NCBI RefSeq assembly: GCF_001310225.1
Contig: NZ_CP012898.1
Span: 2,790,001 to 2,854,000, forward strand
DNA: 64,000 nt
Direction of reading: 5' to 3'
From: Pseudalgibacter alginicilyticus
GTDB lineage: Bacteria; Bacteroidota; Bacteroidia; Flavobacteriales; Flavobacteriaceae
Below the pieces are notes generated by a model. That model worked only from the letters and a program-made list of their open reading frames with translations, was not told the origin of the DNA and made no database searches. The position numbers were made by a program, and so were the translations under genes. Below, piece by piece: positions 35,248 to 43,923 of this stretch (positions within the stretch are counted from its first letter, which is position 1; each line of letters begins with the position of its first letter).

Positions 35248-36216
35248 TTACTTCTTAAAAATTGCATACACAGGAAAATGGTCACTATAGCCTCCTTGGT
35301 ATTTTGGGCCTAAATAAGTTCTAAAAGGTTTTCCTTTATATTTTCCATTAAATAACTTTAAAAAATCATCATCAAAGATTTCAGCTTTATCAAAACTTAA
35401 GGTATTGGATGTGGCTTCAAAAAAGTTAGTGGTAAATAAAATCTGGTCAAACAAATTCCATTTAAAATTGTGAGTGGTGGTACCTCTAGAATAAGTATGT
35501 AGTAAATTCATAGGATTGTACAAATTTAAATTAACAACTAATTTTTTAATACTGTTACTAGAAGGGTCATCATTAAAATCGCCAATTACAATAATCTTAG
35601 GATTGGTATTTTCAGTTTGTAATTTGGTTATAATTTCAATTACTCTATCTGCTGATGCAATACGTTTGGCTTCTGTTTCTTTAGTACCTTCACGCCTGGA
35701 CGACCAATGGTTTACAATAATATGTACCATTTCATTGTCTAAAAATCCAGAAACCAGTAAAATATCTCTAGTATAATCAGGATGACCATGTTCATCAATC
35801 AAATACACTCTAAAGGTTTCAGAATGGGTTGGCTTAAAGGCTGTTTTGTCATATATTAATGCTACATCAATACCACGTTCATCTAAGGAATCAAAGTGTA
35901 CGTAATTGTAATTACAGTCTTTTAAATGTTTGTAAGCTATTAAATCCTTAACAACTTTGGCATTTTCAATTTCTGCTAATCCAACAATAGCAGGGTGTTT
36001 TCCAGTTTCTGTTTTTCCAATGTTAGAAATAGCAAAACTTAATTTTCTTAATTTGTTTTCATAGCGTTTTGGTGTCCATTTTTTCCTTGAAGTTGGTAAA
36101 AAATCATTGTCGTTGGTTTGTTGGTCGTCATAAATGTCGAACAAGTTTTCAAGATTGTAAAACGCCACAGTTTGTAAGTCGTGACGAATAGGAGTGGCTT
36201 CTGGTGTGTCATTCAT
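35248..36216 (-). CDS. Endonuclease/exonuclease/phosphatase (EEP) family protein
   Basis: 322 residues without a signal peptide. The EEP metal-site motifs are complete and in order: YNLENLFD, VGLAEIEN (catalytic Glu), DERGIDVALIYD, IVNHWSSRREG, IVIGDFNDDPSS and GGYSDHFPVY. These enzymes cut phosphodiester bonds of nucleic acids or phospholipids; the substrate here cannot be told. It is divergent from hflX, with 74 bp between the starts. The first residues (MNDTPEATPIRHD) are loosely conserved, so a slightly different start is possible. Confidence 0.88.
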   Translation of the reverse strand: MNDTPEATPIRHDLQTVAFYNLENLFDIYDDQQTNDNDFLPTSRKKWTPKRYENKLRKLSFAISNIGKTETGKHPAIVGLAEIENAKVVKDLIAYKHLKDCNYNYVHFDSLDERGIDVALIYDKTAFKPTHSETFRVYLIDEHGHPDYTRDILLVSGFLDNEMVHIIVNHWSSRREGTKETEAKRIASADRVIEIITKLQTENTNPKIIVIGDFNDDPSSNSIKKLVVNLNLYNPMNLLHTYSRGTTTHNFKWNLFDQILFTTNFFEATSNTLSFDKAEIFDDDFLKLFNGKYKGKPFRTYLGPKYQGGYSDHFPVYAIFKK

Positions 36217-36290
36217 AAATCAAAAATATGATTAAAAATAGAAAAATTAAAATGCCTACAATTATGTAACTTTGTGCTTTAAATTTTAAT

Positions 36291-37502
36291 ATGTTAGAAA
36301 AGAAAGATATTAGCTTAGAAAAAGCGGTTTTAATAGGTGTTATTACCAAAGAACAGGATGAGGATAAATCTAAAGAGTATTTAGATGAATTGGAGTTTTT
36401 AACATTTACAGCGGGAGGTTATGCGGTAAAACGTTTTACACAAAAAATGGATATGCCCAATCCTAAAACCTTTATTGGTACGGGTAAAATGGATGATGTA
36501 CGCCGTTATATTGAAGAAAATGATATTACAACGGCTATTTTTGATGACGAGCTATCGGCCGCACAAGAACGCAATATCAGTAAAATACTTAACGTAAAAG
36601 TGTTAGATAGGACTAATTTAATCCTCGATATTTTTGCCCAACGTGCCCAAACTAGCTATGCCCGAACTCAGGTAGAATTAGCACAATGCGAGTATTTGTT
36701 ACCGCGATTACGAGGTATGTGGACGCACCTTGAGCGTCAAAAAGGGGGTATTGGAATGCGTGGACCTGGAGAAACAGAAATAGAAACAGATAGACGTATT
36801 GTACGCGATAAAATAGCTTTACTTAAAGAAAAAATAAAAACCATAGACAAACAAATGGCGGTGCAGCGTGGTAACCGAGGTGCTATGGTACGGGTAGCTT
36901 TGGTAGGTTATACCAATGTTGGTAAGTCAACTTTAATGAATGTAATTAGTAAAAGCGATGTGTTTGCAGAAAATAAATTATTTGCAACTTTGGATACTAC
37001 GGTTAGAAAAGTAGTGATTCAAAATTTGCCTTTTTTATTGTCTGACACTGTTGGGTTTATTAGAAAATTGCCTACTCAGTTAGTAGATAGTTTTAAAAGT
37101 ACCTTGGATGAGGTTCGTGAAGCAGATTTATTGTTGCATGTGGTGGATATTTCGCATCCTAATTTTGAAGAACATATAGATTCTGTAAATAAAATTTTAG
37201 GTGAAATTAAAAGTTCAGATAAGCCAACCATTATGGTGTTTAATAAAATTGATGCCTACCAGCCAGAACCTTATAAAGAAGAAGATTTGGAGATAGAGCG
37301 CAGTTCTGAGCATTACTCACTTGAAGAATGGAAAAAAACGTGGATGAATAAAATAGGGAATAATGCCTTATTTATATCGGCGTTGAACAAAGAAAATTTA
37401 GAAGATTTTAAAAAGCGGGTGTATGATGAGGTACGAGAAATCCATATAACGCGTTTTCCTTATAATCATTTTCTGTATCCAGATTATGATGATACCATGT
37501 AA
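36291..37502 (+). CDS. hflX: Ribosome-associated GTPase HflX
   Basis: 403 residues. N-terminal HflX nucleotide-binding-like domain (FIGTGKMDDVRRYIEE; FDDELSAAQERNI; VLDRTNLILDIFAQRA), the Gly-rich linker GGIGMRGPGETEIETDRR, then the G domain: G1 GYTNVGKST, G3 DTVGFI, G4 NKID, G5 SAL. HflX splits or rescues stalled ribosomes, especially under stress. TAACTTTG at 36267-36274 is an exact -7 element 16 bases before the ATG, without a clear -33 TTG. Confidence 0.96.
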   Translation: MLEKKDISLEKAVLIGVITKEQDEDKSKEYLDELEFLTFTAGGYAVKRFTQKMDMPNPKTFIGTGKMDDVRRYIEENDITTAIFDDELSAAQERNISKILNVKVLDRTNLILDIFAQRAQTSYARTQVELAQCEYLLPRLRGMWTHLERQKGGIGMRGPGETEIETDRRIVRDKIALLKEKIKTIDKQMAVQRGNRGAMVRVALVGYTNVGKSTLMNVISKSDVFAENKLFATLDTTVRKVVIQNLPFLLSDTVGFIRKLPTQLVDSFKSTLDEVREADLLLHVVDISHPNFEEHIDSVNKILGEIKSSDKPTIMVFNKIDAYQPEPYKEEDLEIERSSEHYSLEEWKKTWMNKIGNNALFISALNKENLEDFKKRVYDEVREIHITRFPYNHFLYPDYDDTM

Positions 37503-37532
37503 AAAATAGAAAATTAAAACACCTCCTACATC

Positions 37533-39782
37533 ATGAATTGGGTTTTATCAATATTAAAAAAGAAATGGATAAAGTGGTCATTGATAGGTGTTGGTGCTGT
37601 CGTTCTTTTTTTTGTGGTTATTTATGTAAGCGTTTTTTTAGGGTTTTTCGGAAAACTGCCTACATCAGAAGATTTAAGTTCCATTAAGCAAGCTGAAGCT
37701 ACCCAAGTACTGGATGCTAATGGCAAACTAATAGGAAAGTATTATATCTATGATAGGCAACCTTTAGAATTTCAGGATTTCCCTAAACATTTGATTGATG
37801 CACTTGTGGCTACTGAAGATGTTCGGTTTTATCAGCATGATGGTATTGATAATGTAAGTTTAATGCGGGTATTTGTTAAGAATATTATTCTACAAGATAA
37901 ATCTGCTGGTGGTGGTAGTACTATTACGCTCCAATTGGCTAAAAACTTATTCGGAAGAAAAAATTACGCCATGTTTAGTATGCTAATCAATAAATTTAAA
38001 GAATCCATTATTGCTAAGCGTATTGAGCATATTTATTCAAAAGAAGATATTCTGATGTTGTATCTTAATACCGTACCTTTTCCAGATAACACGTATGGTA
38101 TTGAAAGTGCAGCACGAAAGTTTTTTGATAAACCTGCATCAAAATTAACGTATTCTGAAGCAGCTACTTTGGTTGGTACCTTAAAAGCGACAAGTTATTT
38201 TAACCCAAGACTCCATTTGGAGCGAAGCCAATCAAGACGCGATGTGGTATTTCGACAAATGCAAAGATATGGCTATATCTCTGAAGATTCTTTGGAGATG
38301 CTTCATAATGAAAAAGTGATTTTGAATTATAAATCTTTTAATCATGATGTTGGCTTAGCTCCGTATTTTCGGGCGCAAGTAAAAAAGGAATTATTAATTA
38401 TTTTAGATTCTATTAAAAAGCCAGATGGTACTAAGTATGATTTGTATCGGGATGGTTTGGTAGTTCAAACTACTTTGGACTCAACCATGCAATATCTAGC
38501 AGAAGTATCCATGAAAGAGCATTTTATAGCCTTACAAAATGTTCATGAAAAGTCATATGGAAAAGCAGCTCCTTGGCATACCAATAAGACTATTATTCAA
38601 GCGGCTATTAAAAAACTTCCAAAATATAAATTTTATGAAAATGTGGGATTATCGGAATCACAAATTTTAGATTCACTTTCCATAAAACATAAAACTGAGC
38701 TGTTCAGTTGGACTGGTGATACTATTAAAAATATGTCTACTATAGATAGTTTACAGTACTATTTAAAGTTTTTGAACACGGGCATGCTTGCCATTGAGCC
38801 TAAAACGGGCGCCATAAAAGTTTATATTGGAGGTATTGATTACCGCTATTTTAAATATGATCATATTTCGCAAAGTGAACGGCAAGTAGGTTCAACGTTT
38901 AAGCCTTTTGTATATACCGCAGCTATTGAAAATGGCATGAAACCATGCAATTATTTTTCATTAGCACCTGTTACTTATACCAATTATGGAAATTGGAGGC
39001 CAACCAATTCTGGGGGAGGAGAAGAAGATCCACACCTAAATTATAATTTAGAAAAGGCTTTGAGTCATTCAGTAAATACTATAGCTGTAAAAGTATTAAA
39101 TGAGGTAGGTATTGAAAATGTTATAAACCAGGTTGAAAAGTTAGGTATTACTAAAGAATTGCCAAAACAGCCTTCATTAGCATTAGGTGTAGCTGAAATA
39201 AACTTGAAAGAATTAACAGGAGCTTATGCAAGCTATGTAAACCAAAGCAAAGGGGTAAACCCCTATGCCATAACCAAAATTCAAGATAAAGCGGGTCATG
39301 TTATAGCTTCATTTGAACCTGAAATTATAGATAATCAGGCTTTTAGTGATTATACTAGGCAAGTAGTGCTTAAAATGATGCAGTCTACAGTAAATAACGG
39401 AACTGCTAAAAGGCTTCGAACTACCTATCATCTTAAAAATGACATTGCTGGAAAAACAGGAACAACTCAAAATAATAAAGACGGTTGGTTTGTAGGGATA
39501 ACTCCAAATTTGGTAACGGTTACTTGGGTTGGAAATGATAATCACAGTATCGGTTTTAAATCAACTAACATTGGACAAGGTGCAAATTCTGCATTACCTA
39601 TGTTTGGCAAGTTTTACCAAAAACTAAATGTTGATGCCCGATTTAATAGCATAACAAATAGTAGTTTCGAAATGTTTTCCCAAACAGTTTTAGACGATTT
39701 AAATTGCGAATCAGAAAAACGTGATAATTTGTTAAAAAGGATTTTTGGCAAAAAGAAGAAGAAGAAATTTAATGATAATTAA
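37533..39782 (+). CDS. Class A penicillin-binding protein (PBP1A type)
   Basis: 749 residues. Cytosolic start, one membrane helix (~17-40), glycosyltransferase GT51 domain with TEDVRFYQHDGID, GGGSTITLQLAKNLF, KEDILMLYLNTVPF, then the transpeptidase domain with the active-site STFK (in RQVGSTFKPFVY), SVN (SHSVNTIAV) and KTG (IAGKTGTTQNNKDGWFVG). Polymerises and cross-links peptidoglycan. The tail ends in a Lys-rich stretch. It starts 30 bp after hflX and is probably co-transcribed. Confidence 0.95.
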   Translation: MNWVLSILKKKWIKWSLIGVGAVVLFFVVIYVSVFLGFFGKLPTSEDLSSIKQAEATQVLDANGKLIGKYYIYDRQPLEFQDFPKHLIDALVATEDVRFYQHDGIDNVSLMRVFVKNIILQDKSAGGGSTITLQLAKNLFGRKNYAMFSMLINKFKESIIAKRIEHIYSKEDILMLYLNTVPFPDNTYGIESAARKFFDKPASKLTYSEAATLVGTLKATSYFNPRLHLERSQSRRDVVFRQMQRYGYISEDSLEMLHNEKVILNYKSFNHDVGLAPYFRAQVKKELLIILDSIKKPDGTKYDLYRDGLVVQTTLDSTMQYLAEVSMKEHFIALQNVHEKSYGKAAPWHTNKTIIQAAIKKLPKYKFYENVGLSESQILDSLSIKHKTELFSWTGDTIKNMSTIDSLQYYLKFLNTGMLAIEPKTGAIKVYIGGIDYRYFKYDHISQSERQVGSTFKPFVYTAAIENGMKPCNYFSLAPVTYTNYGNWRPTNSGGGEEDPHLNYNLEKALSHSVNTIAVKVLNEVGIENVINQVEKLGITKELPKQPSLALGVAEINLKELTGAYASYVNQSKGVNPYAITKIQDKAGHVIASFEPEIIDNQAFSDYTRQVVLKMMQSTVNNGTAKRLRTTYHLKNDIAGKTGTTQNNKDGWFVGITPNLVTVTWVGNDNHSIGFKSTNIGQGANSALPMFGKFYQKLNVDARFNSITNSSFEMFSQTVLDDLNCESEKRDNLLKRIFGKKKKKKFNDN

Positions 39783-39871
39783 TTTTACTAAGTAGGTTGA
39801 ATATTGTAAAATCAGCTTTATTAGTATATTAAACCCTTTTATTGTTTATCTATATGTAAATATATATACCT

Positions 39872-40447
39872 ATGAGTGATTTACAAGAATTCCAAAAGTT
39901 AGTTATTGCAAATGCAGCTCATGTAAAAGGACTCTCAATAGGTGATAAAGCACCTGACTTTACTTTACAAAATGCATATGGAAACGAAGTAACACTTTCT
40001 AATATACTTACATCGGGTCCGGTAATTATAAAATTCTATCGTGGTGAATGGTGTCCTATTTGCAATCTTGATCTTAGAGACATACAGAAATATTTACCTA
40101 AAATAAAATCTTATGGTGCTTCATTGTTAGCCATTAGTCCACAAAACCCAGATGATGCATTAACTGCTATTCAAAAAAATGATTTAGGCTTTGAAGTATT
40201 AAGCGATTCTCATCAAGAGGTTATAAAAGCTTATAATCTTCAATTTGATCCTGGTAACGATTACCATAATAGGCGTGATTTATCACTTGTAAATGGCAAT
40301 GGATCTACAGACTTACTGGTTCCAGCTACTTTTATCATAAATACAAATCAGGTAATTGAATCGGCGCATATTGATCCAAATTATACCAATAGAATGCCTC
40401 CTAAAGATATACTAAATATATTGGCACAAATGAATACTGAAAACTAA
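39872..40447 (+). CDS. Peroxiredoxin-like (AhpC/TSA) family protein
   Basis: 191 residues, thioredoxin fold of the Prx-like2 type: GDKAPDFTLQNAYG, FYRGEWCPICNLDLRDIQ with a CxxC in place of the usual peroxidatic Cys plus distal resolving Cys, LLAISPQNPDDA, and VPATFIINTNQ. Probably a cytosolic thiol peroxidase or disulfide reductase; no signal peptide. Independent gene, 89 bp after the PBP gene, followed by a weak hairpin at 40510. Confidence 0.85.
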   Translation: MSDLQEFQKLVIANAAHVKGLSIGDKAPDFTLQNAYGNEVTLSNILTSGPVIIKFYRGEWCPICNLDLRDIQKYLPKIKSYGASLLAISPQNPDDALTAIQKNDLGFEVLSDSHQEVIKAYNLQFDPGNDYHNRRDLSLVNGNGSTDLLVPATFIINTNQVIESAHIDPNYTNRMPPKDILNILAQMNTEN

Positions 40448-40509
40448 CAGTTTGTTAATTTGAGTTCGATTAAAAACCTATATGGTTTTGTAGTTTATGC
40501 TAACACATG

Positions 40510-40536
40510 AAACTTAGGTGTTTTAAGTTTTTATTT
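40510..40536 (+). terminator. Weak terminator candidate after the peroxiredoxin gene
   Basis: AAACTTA (40510-40516), 7-base loop, TAAGTTT (40524-40530), then TTATTT. The stem is AT-rich and short; plausible but not strong. Confidence 0.35.
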
Positions 40537-40622
40537 ATAGTTATTTGTTCTGTATCTCATCGAAATGGAAAACAGTAATCTTTTTAATTTCTGGTTTAAA
40601 ATTTATTCTTTAAATCATAGCA

Positions 40623-43517
40623 TTATTTTTTAACTGCCTTTTTAATAATTACAGCACCATTAGATAAGGTTACTTTTGCAATGTAAACTATATTGTTTAA
40701 TTTGGAAAGGTTGTAGGTCTCTTTGCTGTTTCCCCCTTTAAATTGGTACAGTTGTTTTCCTAAAAGGTTAAAAATACTAACGGATTCAATGTTAAGGTTG
40801 TTAAAAACACTAAATTGAACCTGATTGTTTTGAAACTCAACAATACTTAAGTCAGTTTGGTTTGTAGTGGTAGTATTTATTGATAAAGTATTTGTATTAA
40901 ATACAATTTCAAAACGATTGTTAAATTCTCCAGTTTCAGACGTAAATGTATAATCACTATCAGATAAATTATGAGTTTTGTTTAATAAATTATCTTTTAG
41001 ATATATAGCATTGTCAGTTAAAAAATCACCTTCTATATCATCAATAGATAATTTATATAAAGTGGCAGCATTTATAGTTGTTGAAAAGCCAAGACTGATG
41101 ACCTCATCCTTATTCATGTTATTTACAGCTTTACTTTGAATGGCGTATTTTTGATTTGAACCAGTAATAGTACTATATAGAGCAGCACCGCTTGTTGGAT
41201 ATTTTGTAGCATCGTAGGCAGCTCCATCATCATTGTTGGTAGCTCCATTTATATACCCCACAAGAATTTGATTGTATACTCCGTTGTCTGAACTTAAGTT
41301 AAGCCATAATTTATTGATTTCTGTATTAGTTGATTTCTCTTTAACATTTGAACTTTTAAAAAACTGACTGTTTTCTGTAGGTCCTTTGACACGCATACTG
41401 TTATTAAAAATTACATTAGAACTATATACGTTATCTGATAAGGAAGTAGCTGATGCAGCATTATCCATAGATACAAAAAAACCTTGACCAGATGGAATAT
41501 ATCTGCTTGGTTTAATACCATCTCCACCAGCTATTTGACCTAAGAAGTTGATAATAGCATAATCATCATTTGAAAAGTTGAGTTGTTCATTACCGTTGGT
41601 TGTACCAGAAGGCGGTGTATTTTGTGACCATAAATAGATAGCACCACTAAGAGATTTTGTTGATGTAATGTCTGTAGAAATATTGCTATTGGCAGCTAAA
41701 AATAAATCGGCATCTATGGCTGAAGGGTATGGGTTTCCTATAAAATTCCAGTTATTATCTTTTAGTTCCGTGTCATTTCTATAAATAGGGAGACTGTATA
41801 TGCCGTTATTAAAAGTGCCTTCAAATGTATAAGCAATTCTTTTTGAGGTGCCAGGAGTATTATTAAAAATGCTTTGGTTGCTTGTTGATGCATATCCAAC
41901 CCCAGGAGTCATTATAGTTGTTCCGCTAACCCATGCCCAGTCATTACCATCATCATCTATATCATCTTGCCCTGCATCTTTAGCATTGTTATTTCCAACT
42001 TCAGCTTTTGCATCGATAAAGTTTTGAGCTATAAACTTAAATCGTCTGTTTGTATTAGATTTTAATAAGCCACTACCAATGGTTTCTCCTGAAACAGGAG
42101 AACTCCAATAGGTATATTCATACCATTGATTCATAAGTGCTGTTTCTTTATTTACGCTCATTAATCCATTGTTAATGATAGTGCCATTGTTATTATTTTG
42201 TACAAAAGAGCCTTGAGTTTCTACTATAATTTGACCGTTTACAATCACATCATTTTCAACTTCTATATATGTGTTATTATCTACAGTTAGTATGTAAGGA
42301 GTATTAATGTTTAATGTTTTACAACTAAAACTACCTTCTGTTGAGGTATTGTAACTATCATCAATAAGTGTTTTTATGCTAAGAGTTGGTTGTATGCCGT
42401 TTACCCAAGCACCGTTTCTCCAAATAGCATATTGTGTACCAGTTATTTCAATATCATCATAAGCAATACCATCATAGTTTTGAGAATAATTATCATACTG
42501 TCCTAATTTTATTTGAAAAGTAGATGATACCGTTTGTCCTGCATCATTTAAGAGTTGGTCAATATCTATATTGGTTATTTCGTTCCATGTGTTATTTGTA
42601 ACATTTTCAGGGTTTATGGTATACACTTTTATCCACGTTGCAGTATTGTTTCCACGGATCCAAACAGCATCGTTGTCATGATTTTCATCGCCATAGTCTG
42701 CAAACCAGAACGATAGTTCTAAATCGGTAGCGTCTATATAGTTTGATAAATTTAAAGTTTTTATTAAGTAATTTTCAGAATATCTATCATCTCGGTTACT
42801 GTCAAAAAAAGCCGCCTTAGAACCTGTGTGCTCTTCAACATTAAAACGAAGTCTTCCATTTCTTGTTTTTTCATAATCCCAACCACATAATCCATTTAAA
42901 TCAGAACTATTATTGGTGTATTCATTGATATTAGCTGTTTCAAAACCCTCATTCCATGGGAGTGTTATAGCGTCTGTGGTGCATGGTATTGGTTTAATTC
43001 CTGTAATAGAAATTTCATCAATGTATAGTTTATCAGCATTATCAGAATCAGATTCAAATGTAATTTCTGAATTAGATTTAAACGTATAATCTGTAGAATT
43101 TAATGTAAAAGTAGCTATTTGCTTTCTTCCATTTTGGTTCCAGTAATCTTTATATTTATATCTTTCTAAACGATTGCCATCTAATTTTACTTCAAACCTA
43201 TCTTGATTGTTATCAAATCCATCTGATTCAAATGAAAAAGAAATGGTTACACTTGTATAATTCAACAAATTAAATTTTTGATAGAATGAAGAAGCTTCTC
43301 CACTATCATCTTTTATTTCCCAAGAGTTATTCCCTTCTGGTGATGAGTTATTGTTTGTAACATATTTAGAGTCGTTTCCTCCATCAATCCAGCCACCTGC
43401 ATTGTCTTCAAAATCTGTAAAATATGGTAGGTCTGTTTGTGCGTAGTTATATGTAATACCTAATAATAATACTAATAAAAATAAAGATTGTTTTTTTAAT
43501 GTAAATGTTGTGTTCAT
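40623..43517 (-). CDS. Large T9SS-secreted surface protein
   Basis: 964 residues from the ATG at 43517, where a signal peptide begins (MNTTFTLKKQSLFLLVLLLGITYNYAQ in parts); a longer frame to 43562 adds a charged leader without purpose. Order: two jelly-roll/choice-of-anchor domains (~25-190 and ~195-380; GLCGWDYEKTRNGRLRFN, LSFWFADYGDENHDNDAVW), a repeat-like region with TYIEVENDVIVNGQIIVETQGSFVQ, a WSSPVSGETIG domain with DDIDDDGNDWAW (possible Ca binding), and a type A sorting domain ending in IIKKAVKK. No enzyme motif; likely adhesin or carbohydrate-binding. It is related over its C-terminal half to the gene at 43924. Confidence 0.88.
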   Translation of the reverse strand: MNTTFTLKKQSLFLLVLLLGITYNYAQTDLPYFTDFEDNAGGWIDGGNDSKYVTNNNSSPEGNNSWEIKDDSGEASSFYQKFNLLNYTSVTISFSFESDGFDNNQDRFEVKLDGNRLERYKYKDYWNQNGRKQIATFTLNSTDYTFKSNSEITFESDSDNADKLYIDEISITGIKPIPCTTDAITLPWNEGFETANINEYTNNSSDLNGLCGWDYEKTRNGRLRFNVEEHTGSKAAFFDSNRDDRYSENYLIKTLNLSNYIDATDLELSFWFADYGDENHDNDAVWIRGNNTATWIKVYTINPENVTNNTWNEITNIDIDQLLNDAGQTVSSTFQIKLGQYDNYSQNYDGIAYDDIEITGTQYAIWRNGAWVNGIQPTLSIKTLIDDSYNTSTEGSFSCKTLNINTPYILTVDNNTYIEVENDVIVNGQIIVETQGSFVQNNNNGTIINNGLMSVNKETALMNQWYEYTYWSSPVSGETIGSGLLKSNTNRRFKFIAQNFIDAKAEVGNNNAKDAGQDDIDDDGNDWAWVSGTTIMTPGVGYASTSNQSIFNNTPGTSKRIAYTFEGTFNNGIYSLPIYRNDTELKDNNWNFIGNPYPSAIDADLFLAANSNISTDITSTKSLSGAIYLWSQNTPPSGTTNGNEQLNFSNDDYAIINFLGQIAGGDGIKPSRYIPSGQGFFVSMDNAASATSLSDNVYSSNVIFNNSMRVKGPTENSQFFKSSNVKEKSTNTEINKLWLNLSSDNGVYNQILVGYINGATNNDDGAAYDATKYPTSGAALYSTITGSNQKYAIQSKAVNNMNKDEVISLGFSTTINAATLYKLSIDDIEGDFLTDNAIYLKDNLLNKTHNLSDSDYTFTSETGEFNNRFEIVFNTNTLSINTTTTNQTDLSIVEFQNNQVQFSVFNNLNIESVSIFNLLGKQLYQFKGGNSKETYNLSKLNNIVYIAKVTLSNGAVIIKKAVKK

Positions 43518-43923
43518 ACGTAATACTTTGATAGATTGGGGTTGTTTTTTACTTTTGTGCATTTCATCTGTATTTTTTACAACTACTTAAAGTTTATCCG
43601 TTTTTTTTGCATTATTTTTCGTTTTATCGGATTTTTTAGGAGTTGAACTAACTGGTATTCAATGCTTTAGCAAAAGTATGTAAAATGATACTCTCTCATT
43701 TGGAAAATAGACTTACAGTGTAAAATTTCGTTAAAAAACAGGTTTATTTTTTTAAACGGATTAAATTTGCAGATGAACGGGTTTTTAGTTTAGAGTGTGG
43801 TTTTTTAGGGCACTAAAAGTAGTAGGGTAAGTTATAGTAGTATTAATTAAAAAAAGAGATTGCCTAAAAAAATCAATTAAATGACTTATTAGCAAATTCT
43901 CTATTCTTAAATAAGAGCTGAGA
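43518..43923. other. Intergenic region between the two T9SS paralogues
   Basis: 406 bp, AT-rich, with no convincing ORF. Near 43850-43905 the minus strand has AGAGAATTTGC ... GGCAATCTCT followed by seven T, an imperfect hairpin that could terminate the leftward gene ending at 43924. The remainder has T runs but no recognised promoter or repeat. Confidence 0.5.

Noticed and set aside
40473-40489. AAAACC-TATAT-GGTTTT hairpin as a terminator
   Set aside because: The stem is only six base pairs and is followed by GTAG rather than a T run.
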